NCBI RefSeq assembly: GCF_004339565.1
Contig: NZ_SMFZ01000001.1
Span: 1,860,001-1,924,000 of the forward strand
DNA length: 64,000 bases
Direction of reading: 5' to 3'
From: Pseudonocardia endophytica
GTDB taxonomy: Bacteria; Actinomycetota; Actinomycetes; Mycobacteriales; Pseudonocardiaceae
Positions 15,520 to 23,726 of this stretch are shown here, one piece after another. The notes under the pieces were generated by a model, which saw only the letters and a list, made by a program, of their open reading frames with translations, made no database searches and was not told the DNA's origin. Made by a program: the position numbers and the translations under genes. The stretch's first letter is position 1. Every line of letters starts with the position of its first letter.

Positions 15520-17841
15520 TCAGCCGGTCAGGTGCTCCGGACGGACCGGCACCCGGCGGACCGGGCGGCCGGTCGCGGCGCGGATCGCCGCGGCCACGGC
15601 CGGTCCGCTGGAGATGGTCGGCGGCTCCCCGACCCCGCGGACGCCGTACGGCGCGTGCGGGTCGGCGTACTCCAGCACGTCGATCCGCATCGGCGGGGTG
15701 TCCAGCACCGTCGGGATCAGGTAGTCGGTGAACGACGGGTTCCGCACGATCCCGTCGTCGACGAGCACCTCCTCCATCAGCGCCAGGCCCATGCCCTGCA
15801 CCGACCCGCCCTGGATCTGGCCGACGACGGCGTCCGGGTTGATCGCGTGCCCGACGTCCTGCGCCGTGTCCAGCGCGACCATCTTGACCAGTCCGAGCTC
15901 GACGTCGACGTCCACGACGGCGCGGTGGGCGGAGAACGCGTACTGCACGTGCGCGTCGCCCTGGCCGGTCTCCGGGTCGATCGCCTGCGTCGGGCGGTGC
16001 CGCCACTCGACGGTCTCGTCGATCTCGTCGTCGCCGAGCACGTCGACCAGCCCGGCGACCACCTCCCCGTCGGCGGACACGATCTTGTCCCCGTCCAGGC
16101 GGAGGTCCGCGCTCCCCATCATCGTCGCCGCCCGCTCCAGCACCCTGGCACGGACGGCCTCGCAGGCGGCACGCACCGCTCCCCCGGTGACGTAGGTCTG
16201 CCGGGACGCCGACGTCGACCCGCCGGACCCGACGGACGTGTCCTTCGGTTCGACGACGACCCGGGTCACCCCGAGCTCGGTGCGCGCGATCTGCGCCTCC
16301 ACCGAGATCAGGCCCTGCCCGACCTCGGCCGCGGCCGTACGGACGGACACGACCGGCTCGCCGCCGAGCACGGAGAGCCGCACGCGGGCGGTGGAGTGGT
16401 CGTCGAAGCCCTCGGAGAAGCCGATGTTCTTGTACGTCACGGCGTACCCGACGCCGCGCCGCACGCCCTCGCCGTGCGTCGTGTTGCCCGCGCCGCCGGG
16501 CAGCGAGAACAGCTCGGCGGCGTCGCGGACGGTGCCGATGCCCGCTCCGCCACGGCTCCGCTCGGGAGGCAGCGGCATGTCCCGCACCCGCCGGACCAGC
16601 TCCGCGACCGGGGCTGCCGAGTCGATCACCTGGCCGGTGATGTTCCGGTCGCCCTCGGTCATCCCGTTGCGCGCCCGCAGTTCCAGCGGATCCACACCGA
16701 CCTTCTCGGCGAGGGAGTCCATCAGTGCCTCGTGCGCGAACGCGGCCTGCACGCAGCCGAACCCGCGCATCGCACCGCACGGCGGGTTGTTCGTGTAGAC
16801 CCCGCGCGCGACGACGTCGACCACCGGGAAGCGGTACGGCCCGAGCCCGAGCGTGCCGCCGTTCCCGACGACCGCACCCGTCGACGAGGCGTACGCGCCG
16901 CCGTCGAACAGGATCTCCGCCCTGCCGTAGCGCAGCGTGCCGTCGTGATCGGCGCCGAACTCGTAGCGCAGCCACGCCGGATGCCGGTGCACGTGCCCGA
17001 AGAACGACTCGTCGCGGGCGTAGCTCATCTTCACCGGCTTGCCGGTGCGCAGCGCGAGCAGGCACGCGTGGACGTGCACGGACAGGTCCTCGCGCCCGCC
17101 GAACGCACCGCCGACCCCGGCCAGGTGCAGCCGCGCGGCGTCCGGGCCGATCCCCAGCACCCGGCACACCTGCTGCTGGTCGACGTGCAGCCACTGGGTG
17201 GCGACGTAGAGGTCGACCCCGCCCTCGCCGTCCGGGACCGCGAGCCCGGACTCGGGGCCGAGGAACGCCTGGTCCTGCATGCCGACCTCGAACTCCGTCG
17301 CCACGACGACCGGCGCGTCCGGCACCGGCCCGCCCCGGCGGACCGGGACCTCGCGGACGAGGTTCCCTCCCGGGTGGACGTGCGGGGTGTCGTCGTCCAG
17401 TGCCCGGCGCGCGTCGGTGACCGCGGGCAGGACCTCGTAGTCGACGACGATCTTCTTTGCGGCGCGGCGGGCCGTCTCCGGGTGGTCGGCGGCGACGAGC
17501 GCGACGGGCTCGCCCTGGTGGCGCACGACGCCCTCGGCGAGGCACGGCTGGTCGAGGTGCTCCAGTCCGACCCGGTTCAGTCCCGGGACGTCGTCCGCGG
17601 TGAGGACGGCGTCGACACCCGGCACGGCCAACGCGGCCGACACGTCGACGCCGCGGATCCGGGCGTGCGGGTGCGGGCTGCGCAACGTGACACCCCAGCA
17701 CATGTCCTCGTGCCACAGGTCCGACGAGTAGGCGAACGCCCCGGTGACCTTCTGCGTCCCGTCCGGGCGGAGCGGGCTGTCGCCGATGCGGCCGGTGGAC
17801 GCCGACGTGCGGTCGGTCTCGGTCTTCGACGCGGTCGTCAT
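15520..17841 (-). CDS. xdhB: Xanthine dehydrogenase, molybdenum-binding subunit
   Basis: A 773-aa molybdenum hydroxylase large subunit. The substrate and cofactor landmarks are GGAFGGREDLSVH, FFGHVHRHPAWLRYEF, CGAMRGFGCVQAAFAHE, AAEVGQGLISVEAQ, and the catalytic glutamate in YGVRGVGEPPTISSGPA near the C-terminus. It holds the Mo-pterin cofactor and hydroxylates hypoxanthine/xanthine towards urate. It is the last gene of the operon FAD subunit, Fe-S subunit, amidohydrolase, Mo subunit. Its ATG overlaps the amidohydrolase stop (ATGA). Together with PucR on the other side and the urate cluster downstream this supports a xanthine-oxidising role, though other purine-like heterocycles are possible. 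Confidence 0.87.
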   Translation of the reverse strand: MTTASKTETDRTSASTGRIGDSPLRPDGTQKVTGAFAYSSDLWHEDMCWGVTLRSPHPHARIRGVDVSAALAVPGVDAVLTADDVPGLNRVGLEHLDQPCLAEGVVRHQGEPVALVAADHPETARRAAKKIVVDYEVLPAVTDARRALDDDTPHVHPGGNLVREVPVRRGGPVPDAPVVVATEFEVGMQDQAFLGPESGLAVPDGEGGVDLYVATQWLHVDQQQVCRVLGIGPDAARLHLAGVGGAFGGREDLSVHVHACLLALRTGKPVKMSYARDESFFGHVHRHPAWLRYEFGADHDGTLRYGRAEILFDGGAYASSTGAVVGNGGTLGLGPYRFPVVDVVARGVYTNNPPCGAMRGFGCVQAAFAHEALMDSLAEKVGVDPLELRARNGMTEGDRNITGQVIDSAAPVAELVRRVRDMPLPPERSRGGAGIGTVRDAAELFSLPGGAGNTTHGEGVRRGVGYAVTYKNIGFSEGFDDHSTARVRLSVLGGEPVVSVRTAAAEVGQGLISVEAQIARTELGVTRVVVEPKDTSVGSGGSTSASRQTYVTGGAVRAACEAVRARVLERAATMMGSADLRLDGDKIVSADGEVVAGLVDVLGDDEIDETVEWRHRPTQAIDPETGQGDAHVQYAFSAHRAVVDVDVELGLVKMVALDTAQDVGHAINPDAVVGQIQGGSVQGMGLALMEEVLVDDGIVRNPSFTDYLIPTVLDTPPMRIDVLEYADPHAPYGVRGVGEPPTISSGPAVAAAIRAATGRPVRRVPVRPEHLTG

Positions 17842-19181
17842 GACGCCTTCTCCAGCAGGTCGCGGTGGACCGCCGCGCAGGTGGCGGCGACGGCCTCGGT
17901 GTCCACGGTCAGCACCCGGTCGTGTTCGACGACCGGTCGCCCGCCGACGGTCAGCATCTCCAGCGGCGGCGGGGCGCCGAGCACGAGCGCGGCGACCGGG
18001 TCGGCGACGTCGGCGTGCGCCGGCCCGTCGATCCGCCAGAGTGCGAGGTCGGCGAGCATGCCGGGCGCGATCGCGCCGATCTCGTCGTCGCGTCCCAGTA
18101 CGCGTGCCCCGCCGCGCGTGCCCAGGTCCAGGGCCTCTCGGACGCCGAGCGCGGTCGGCCCGCCGACGGCGCGGGCGAACAGCAGCGCGTGCCGGACCTC
18201 CTCGAGCATGCTCGTCGCCTCGTTGCTCGCGGCCCCGTCCACGCCGAGCCCGACGACGGCGCCCGCGTCCCGCAGGTCCCGCACCCGGGCGATCCCGGCG
18301 CCGAGCCGCCCGTTCGACGTCGGGCAGTGCGCGACACCGGTTCCGGTGGCGCCGATCGTCTTCACGGCGGCGTCGTCGAGGTGCACGGTGTGCGCGAACC
18401 ACACGTCGCCGCCGGTCCAGCCGAGGTCGGCGACGTACTCGGTCGGCGAGCAGCCGAACCGGTCACGGCAGAACTCCTCCTCGTCGGCCGTCTCGGCGAG
18501 GTGGGTGTGCATCCGCACGCCCAGCTCACGGGCCAGGTCGGCGGACGCGCGCATCAGGTCGCCGGTCACCGAGAACGGCGAGCACGGCGCGAGCGCCATC
18601 CGGACCATGGCGCCGGGCGACGGGTCGTGCCAGCGGGCGACGGCGTCGGCGGACGCGGTCAGGATGTCGTCCAGGTTCTCGACGACGTGGTCCGGCGGCA
18701 GCCCGCCCGCGCTGCGGCCGCGGTCCATCGAGCCGCGGGTGGGGTGGAACCGCAGGCCCACCCGCTCCGCGGCCTGGATCTCGGCCCCGAGGACGTCGCC
18801 GCCATCCCGGGGGAACACGTAGTGGTGGTCGGTGGAGGTGGTGCAGCCGGTCAGCGCGAGGCGGGACAGCGCACCGGTGGCTCCGGCGTGCACGGCGTGC
18901 TCGTCGATGCCCGCCCACACCGGGTACAGCGTGGTCAGCCACTCGAACAGCGTCGCGTCGACGGCGAGGCCGCGGGTGACCCACTGGTAGAGGTGGTGGT
19001 GGGTGTTCACCAGACCCGGGGTGAGCAGGCAGCCCCGGCCGTCGATCACGCGGTGCTGATGTGTGCTGCGTGGAGCCGGACCGGCGCCGACGGCCGTGAT
19101 CCGGTCCCCGTCGACGACGACGTGCCCGTCGGCGAACTCCTCGCCGGACACCGTGACGACGTGTGCGCCCTCGATGATCAT
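17838..19181 (-). CDS. 8-oxoguanine deaminase-like amidohydrolase
   Basis: A 447-aa protein of the chlorohydrolase/guanine-deaminase family, starting at ATG 19181, which overlaps the Fe-S subunit stop. Metal motif PGLVNTHHHLYQWVTRGLA (HxH, about residue 60), then MHTHLAETADEEEF, AHTVHLDDAAV, and the aspartate region GLGVDGAASNEATSMLEEVR with SN. The set TRGLA, LAPCSPFSV and GVDGAASNE is typical of 8-oxoguanine deaminases, which convert 8-oxoguanine to urate; guanine deaminase activity giving xanthine is the alternative. Its place inside the xanthine dehydrogenase operon fits either reaction. Confidence 0.8.
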   Translation of the reverse strand: MIIEGAHVVTVSGEEFADGHVVVDGDRITAVGAGPAPRSTHQHRVIDGRGCLLTPGLVNTHHHLYQWVTRGLAVDATLFEWLTTLYPVWAGIDEHAVHAGATGALSRLALTGCTTSTDHHYVFPRDGGDVLGAEIQAAERVGLRFHPTRGSMDRGRSAGGLPPDHVVENLDDILTASADAVARWHDPSPGAMVRMALAPCSPFSVTGDLMRASADLARELGVRMHTHLAETADEEEFCRDRFGCSPTEYVADLGWTGGDVWFAHTVHLDDAAVKTIGATGTGVAHCPTSNGRLGAGIARVRDLRDAGAVVGLGVDGAASNEATSMLEEVRHALLFARAVGGPTALGVREALDLGTRGGARVLGRDDEIGAIAPGMLADLALWRIDGPAHADVADPVAALVLGAPPPLEMLTVGGRPVVEHDRVLTVDTEAVAATCAAVHRDLLEKAS

Positions 19182-19648
19182 CGCTCGGCCCCCGCCGCGG
19201 CCGCCGCACGGACCGCGTCCAGGATCTTCTCGTAGCCCGTGCACCGGCAGAGGTTGCCGGCCAACGCTTCCCGGATCTCCGGGTCGGTCGGCGACGGGTG
19301 GCGTTCCAGCAGGTCGTGCGTGCTCACCACGAGACCGGGTGTGCAGAAACCGCACTGGACGGCTCCGCACTCGACGAACGCGCGCTGGACCGGGTCCAGC
19401 TCGTCGCCGTCGGCCAGGCCCTCCACCGTGGTCACCTCGCGGCCGGCGGCCTGCCCGGCCGGCACCAGGCACGAGCACACCGGCGTGCTGTCCAGGTACA
19501 CCGTGCACGACCCGCACTCGCCCTGCTCGCAGGCGTTCTTCGAGCCGGGCAGCCCGAGCCGCTCGCGCAGCACGTAGAGCAGGCTCTCCCCCGGCCAGAC
19601 GTCGTCCGCGTCGCGCGCGGCGCGGTTCACGGTCAGCTCGATCCGCAT
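19178..19648 (-). CDS. xdhC: Xanthine dehydrogenase, [2Fe-2S] subunit
   Basis: A 156-aa ferredoxin-like subunit. The plant-type [2Fe-2S] motif CEQGECGSCTVYLDSTPVCSC (split as CEQGECGSC ... C) lies near residues 40-60. The C-terminal cluster has QCGFCTPGLVVS and GNLCRCTGYEKILDAVR. It passes electrons from the Mo centre to the FAD subunit. The start at ATG 19648 overlaps the stop of the FAD subunit by one base (TGATG), and its own stop overlaps the amidohydrolase start. Confidence 0.93.
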   Translation of the reverse strand: MRIELTVNRAARDADDVWPGESLLYVLRERLGLPGSKNACEQGECGSCTVYLDSTPVCSCLVPAGQAAGREVTTVEGLADGDELDPVQRAFVECGAVQCGFCTPGLVVSTHDLLERHPSPTDPEIREALAGNLCRCTGYEKILDAVRAAAAAGAER

Positions 19649-20520
19649 CAGGCGGCGCTCCTCGTGTCGGTGGTCCGGTACTCGTCCCAGGCCCAGGTCA
19701 GCGCCCGGCGGGCGAGCACGGCCAGCGCGTGCAGCCGGTAGGCGGCGCTGCCCCGCACGTCGTCGATCGGGGCGGCGGCGTCGCGCACCAGCCGTCCGAA
19801 CTCGTGCAGGACGTCCTGGCCGACGGGCGCTCCGGAGTCCCAGTCCAGCTCGGCGGCCAGGAACGCGGCGGCGTCGGTCGCCGGGCGCGGGGTCGGCGCG
19901 GCCGAGCCGATGCCGGTCCCGACGGTGCGAGCCCCCGGCTGCAGGGCCAGCGCGAACGCCGTCACCGAGATGACCATCGCGTTGCGGGTGCCGACCTTGC
20001 AGAACTGCTGCGGGCCCGTCGCGACCGGGATGTGGACCGCCGCGATCAGCTCGTCGGCGGCCAGCACGCTGCGCTTCGGTCCGGTGTAGAACTCGGCGGC
20101 CGCCACGCGACGTTCCCCGCGCACGGAGGCGAGCTCGATCTCGGCGCCGGTCGCGAGCAGCGGCGGGTGGCTGTCCCCGGCGGGCGAGGCCGCGCCGAGG
20201 TTCCCGCCGACGGTGCCCCTGTTGCGGATCTGTGGCGACCCGACCGTGCGGGCGGCCACGGCCAGTCCGGGCAGCTCGCGGGCCAGCTCGGTGATCACCC
20301 TGGCGTAGGTGACGCCCGCGCCGAGCCGGACCCGGTCGCCGTCGCGCTCCCAGGTCGCGAGCTCGGGTACGCGGGTCAGGTCGAGCAGCCGCGGCGGCGT
20401 GCGGTGTCCGAAGTTGATCTCGACCATCACGTCGGTGCCGCCGGAGACCGGCACCGCGTCGGGGTGCTCGGCCTTCGCCGCGAGGGCGTCCGCCCACGTC
20501 GTCGGAGACTGGAAGTCCAT
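19648..20520 (-). CDS. xdhA: Xanthine dehydrogenase, FAD-binding subunit
   Basis: A 290-aa FAD-binding medium subunit of the molybdenum hydroxylase family. It starts MDFQSPTTWADALA. It has the FAD pocket VSGGTDVMVEINFG (about residues 26-40), VGSPQIRNRGTVGGNLGAASPAGD, the classic second FAD motif, and FYTGPKRSVLAADELI. It hands electrons to NAD+ or another acceptor. It is the first gene of the four-gene operon, divergent from pucR with a 93-bp gap. PucR is therefore the likely activator. Confidence 0.92.
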   Translation of the reverse strand: MDFQSPTTWADALAAKAEHPDAVPVSGGTDVMVEINFGHRTPPRLLDLTRVPELATWERDGDRVRLGAGVTYARVITELARELPGLAVAARTVGSPQIRNRGTVGGNLGAASPAGDSHPPLLATGAEIELASVRGERRVAAAEFYTGPKRSVLAADELIAAVHIPVATGPQQFCKVGTRNAMVISVTAFALALQPGARTVGTGIGSAAPTPRPATDAAAFLAAELDWDSGAPVGQDVLHEFGRLVRDAAAPIDDVRGSAAYRLHALAVLARRALTWAWDEYRTTDTRSAA

Positions 20521-20613
20521 GCCGACGATGGAACCGCCCCGTCGTCACCGCCAGAAGGCACCGCTGTGACGAATCGTCGTCCGGCTGTCCGCGCGACGTT
20601 GTACGTTCCTCCA

Positions 20614-22251
20614 ATGCTGCTCTCCGAGCTGGTCTCCCGGCCGGAGCTGGACCTGCGCGTGCTGCACGCGGGTCAGGGCCTCGACCGGTCGGTGCGCTGG
20701 GTCTACACGACCGACCTGTCCGATCCCGGCCGCTACCTGGGCGGCGGTGAGCTGGTGATCAGCGGGATGGTCTGGCGCCACGACCCGTCCGACAGCGAGC
20801 GGTTCGTCGCCGCCGTCGCGCGGTCCGGTGCGGTCGCGCTCGCGGCGGGCGAGGCGGTGTTCGGTCTCGTGCCGGACGACGTCGTCGAGGCCTGCCGCCG
20901 CCACGACCTCACGTTGCTCGCGGTGCCGGTGGCGGTGTCGTTCGGTGCGGTCACCGAGGCGGTCGTCGGTGCGATCACGGCCGCGCGCGGGGACCGGCTC
21001 GCCTACACGCTCGGCCGCCAGCGCCAGCTCCTGTCCGCGGTGGCGGGAGGTGCCGGGCTCGACGAGCTCGCCGCGCAGGTGTCCGCCACGACGGGCCTGA
21101 CCTGCCGGGTCCTGACGGCGAGCGGCCGCGTCGTCGCCGGTCCGCCGCTCCCCGACGGGGAACGCGACGCGGTGGTGCGCGCCCACCTGACCGCGGAACG
21201 CCTCCCGATCTCCGTCGGGCGGCACACCCTGCACCCGGTCGGCCCGGGCACGCTGCGGGTGACCGGCTGGTTGGTCGCGGCCGAGGGGCCGCTCCCGGGA
21301 GCGGACGCCGGCCGGGAGCCGGGCGACCGCTCGACGTCGGGGTCGCGCGGCGGGCCCGGATCCACGACCGGACCGGACCACGGGCCGACCGAGGACGCCG
21401 ACACGGTCGCCGAGCTGGCCGCCATCGCCGCGCTGGACCGGGGACGGCGGCGGGACGCGGTCGCGGTGGCCCGCCCGATCGCGGACGATGCGCTGGCCCG
21501 CATCGCCGCGGGCGAGGGCGACCGGGCCGAGACCCGTGTCCGGCTGCGGCAGGCGGGTGTCGAGCCGGACGGCGGGCTGACCGTCGTGATCCTGCGTGTC
21601 ACCGACGTTCCCGACCCGGGCGGGATCGCCCATCAGCTGCTCACCGACGCGCTCGTCGGGGACGGCCCCGCGATCGTCGGTGTGCACGACGGTTCGGGCG
21701 TCGCCCTGCTCGGCACGCCCGACCCGGGATCGGCGTCCGGCCAGGGCGCTGCGCCGGACACGGCCTCCGACCGGGCGGCGGCGGCCCTCTCCGCGCTGCG
21801 ACGACTGGCGCCGGGGCTGGGCACCCGTCGCCTGTCGGTGGGGACGGGGCGGCAGGCCGGTCCGGATGCGCTGTCCGGCGCGTTCAGCGAGGCCGCGCAC
21901 GCGGCCGGGATCGCCGCCGCGCGGCCGGGACCGGTCGCCGTCGCCAGGGCAGGGGAGATGCTGTCGCACGTCGCCCTGCTGGCGGGGATCCCCGACGACG
22001 TGCGCCGCGGGTTCGCCGCGCAGGTGCTCCGTCCGCTGCTGGAGCACGACGCCCGCTCGGGCACGGAGCTGACCGACACGCTCGACGCGTTCCTCGACGA
22101 GTCCGGGTCGTGGAGCCGCACCGCGGCCCGCCTACACCTGCACGTGAACACCGTGCGGTACCGCATCGGCCGGGTCGAGGAGCTCACCGGCCGCGACCTG
22201 GGCCGCTTCGCCGACCGCGTCGACCTGTACCTGGCCCTGCGCGCTCGTTGA
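20614..22251 (+). CDS. pucR: PucR family purine catabolism regulator
   Basis: A 545-aa regulator. The N-terminal PucR domain begins LLSELVSRPELDLRVLHAG and includes DLSDPGRYLGGGELVISGM. A middle region (about residues 135-300) is Pro/Gly/Asp rich and probably flexible. The C-terminal PucR helix-turn-helix has LLEHDARSGTELTDTLDAFL, SWSRTAARLHLHVNTVRYRI and GRVEELTGRDLG. The ATG at 20614 has no clear ribosome site and may lie on a short or leaderless transcript. Divergent to the xanthine dehydrogenase operon, it probably activates that operon and perhaps the urate genes in response to purine metabolites. Confidence 0.88.
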   Translation: MLLSELVSRPELDLRVLHAGQGLDRSVRWVYTTDLSDPGRYLGGGELVISGMVWRHDPSDSERFVAAVARSGAVALAAGEAVFGLVPDDVVEACRRHDLTLLAVPVAVSFGAVTEAVVGAITAARGDRLAYTLGRQRQLLSAVAGGAGLDELAAQVSATTGLTCRVLTASGRVVAGPPLPDGERDAVVRAHLTAERLPISVGRHTLHPVGPGTLRVTGWLVAAEGPLPGADAGREPGDRSTSGSRGGPGSTTGPDHGPTEDADTVAELAAIAALDRGRRRDAVAVARPIADDALARIAAGEGDRAETRVRLRQAGVEPDGGLTVVILRVTDVPDPGGIAHQLLTDALVGDGPAIVGVHDGSGVALLGTPDPGSASGQGAAPDTASDRAAAALSALRRLAPGLGTRRLSVGTGRQAGPDALSGAFSEAAHAAGIAAARPGPVAVARAGEMLSHVALLAGIPDDVRRGFAAQVLRPLLEHDARSGTELTDTLDAFLDESGSWSRTAARLHLHVNTVRYRIGRVEELTGRDLGRFADRVDLYLALRAR

Positions 22252-22293
22252 CCCCGCACCGTCCGGATCTACCCGACCGGCACGTCCCAGCGC

Positions 22294-22358
22294 ATGATCG
22301 GCGTACCGGTCCGGATCGGGGCGAGATCCCGCCTCGATCCGGACCGGACCGCTGATCA
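22294..22358. repeat. Palindromic element family B, copy 1
   Basis: A 65-bp imperfect palindrome with outer ends ATGATCGGC and GCTGATCA, and inner arms GGTCCGGATCGGGGCG / CCTCGATCCGGACC. It lies between pucR and the YidC-like gene. The same design is found at 46022, 53451, 54539, 54621, 54820 and 54955. Confidence 0.8.
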
Positions 22359-22379
22359 CAGGTCCGGCGGGCCGCCCCG

Positions 22380-23252
22380 TCAGCGCCGGGCACGGAGCGG
22401 CTTCGCACCGGGGCGGGGTGCGCTCGCGCGGCGGACGGGGGTGACGACCGGTGCCGGGCGTCGATCCAGCAGCCACTGCAGCACGACCTGCTGCACGAGC
22501 GTCGCGACGGCACCGGCCAGCCAGTACACGAGCAGCGCGACCGGCACCGGGAACAGCAGACCGCCGACGAGCACTCCGACAGGCGCGACCCACGGCAGGA
22601 CCGCCAGCAGGCGTCCCATCGCTCCGGGCTGGTCCAGCTGGTCGCGGCGGGACAGGCGCAGGCTCAGGTGGGTGGCGACGGCGGCGAGCACGGCCAGCAC
22701 TCCCGCGACGACCGTGACGGCCGTCGCCGACACCGGGCCGAACGCGGCGAGCTGGTCGGCGGGCATCGTCGGCCACGCGGACAGCGGCGCGCCGAACAGC
22801 CTGGCCCGCAGGAACGAGCCGACCTCGTCCGGGGCGAACGCGTAGTTCGGCAGGGCCGCGTTCTCGGCGAAGCCGAGTCCCGGCCGGTTGAACGAGCGCA
22901 ACACGTGCAGCAGCGCGACGAACACCGGGATCTGCAGCAGCATCGGGGCCAGACCGGCCGTCGCGGACACACCGTGGGCGCGGTGCAACGCTGCCGTCTC
23001 GGCGGCCAGCCTGCGCGGGTCACCCGCGTGGCGTTCCCGCAGCCGGGTCAGCTGCGGGCCGAGCGCCCGGGTCACCCTGGCGGCGCGCATCCGGGTCCAG
23101 GCCGACCGGACCAGCAGGGCGCGCACGGTCAGGACGAGCAGCACCACCGACAGCGCCCAGGCCGTCCCGGAGGACGGGCCGAGCACGTCGGCGAACAGGG
23201 CGTGCCAGGCACGCATGACGAACGAGACGGGGTAGTACAGGACGTCGAGCAC
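22380..23252 (-). CDS. yidC: YidC/Oxa1 family membrane protein insertase (paralog)
   Basis: A 290-aa membrane protein starting at GTG 23252 with a GGAG site about 8 nt upstream. The YidC core is present: a first TM region (ALSVVLLVLTVRALLVRSAW) with the conserved positively charged groove residue, the cytoplasmic hairpin LGPQLTRLRERHAGDPRRLA, TM2 ATAGLAPMLLQIPVFVALLH, and TM segments LLFPVPVALLVYWLAGAVAT near the C-terminus. A basic tail follows (PVRRASAPRPGAKPLRARR). It is not next to rnpA/jag, so it is an extra insertase rather than the housekeeping copy. It may serve the downstream small membrane protein or nearby permeases; this is speculation. Confidence 0.85.
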   Translation of the reverse strand: MLDVLYYPVSFVMRAWHALFADVLGPSSGTAWALSVVLLVLTVRALLVRSAWTRMRAARVTRALGPQLTRLRERHAGDPRRLAAETAALHRAHGVSATAGLAPMLLQIPVFVALLHVLRSFNRPGLGFAENAALPNYAFAPDEVGSFLRARLFGAPLSAWPTMPADQLAAFGPVSATAVTVVAGVLAVLAAVATHLSLRLSRRDQLDQPGAMGRLLAVLPWVAPVGVLVGGLLFPVPVALLVYWLAGAVATLVQQVVLQWLLDRRPAPVVTPVRRASAPRPGAKPLRARR

Positions 23253-23381
23253 GACGGAGCTCCTCCGAGGTCGTCCGGACGGGACATCGGACGCCGGAGC
23301 AGGCGGGGTGCCGCGATCAGCGGTGGCCCGTGACCGGACGGGCCCGGTGTCACGCGGACACGGACTCGGACGGCGACGGGA

Positions 23382-23690
23382 TCAGACGGGTGCCTGCTCC
23401 GGCGGGAGCAGGCCGGGAGCCCGTGGACGCGGGCGGCCCGGTGCGTCGGGGTCGACGTGGCGGGGCACGCGGGGCCGGTGTCCGACCAGCCGCCGGACCC
23501 GGACGGACGTCGCCACGGTCGCGACCGTGCGGATCGCGTCCGGCGCCGCACGGACGGCCCAGGCCAGCACGGCCAGCGCGACGACGGCGCCGAGCAGGCC
23601 CATGTCCCCGCCGTGGGGCAGCAGGAACGGGGCGAGCAGCAGCAGGACCGCGGCCGTCGCCCGCGCCTGCCAGACCACCCGCCCCGTCAC
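23382..23690 (-). CDS. Small membrane protein (DUF6412-like)
   Basis: A 102-aa protein from GTG 23690 with two likely TM segments: ATAAVLLLLAPFLLPHGGD and MGLLGAVVALAVLAWAVRAAP. A basic, Pro-rich C-terminus follows (VRRLVGHRPRVPRHVDP). I recall that a family labelled DUF6412 of this size accompanies YidC paralogs in actinomycetes; this is from memory and should be checked. It is 129 bp upstream of the YidC-like gene on the same strand and 36 bp downstream of the permease-OHCU fusion gene, so all three may be co-transcribed. Confidence 0.55.
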   Translation of the reverse strand: MTGRVVWQARATAAVLLLLAPFLLPHGGDMGLLGAVVALAVLAWAVRAAPDAIRTVATVATSVRVRRLVGHRPRVPRHVDPDAPGRPRPRAPGLLPPEQAPV

Positions 23691-23726
23691 GGGAACGACG
23701 ATACGTCCCCGGCCGCCGTCGCGTCC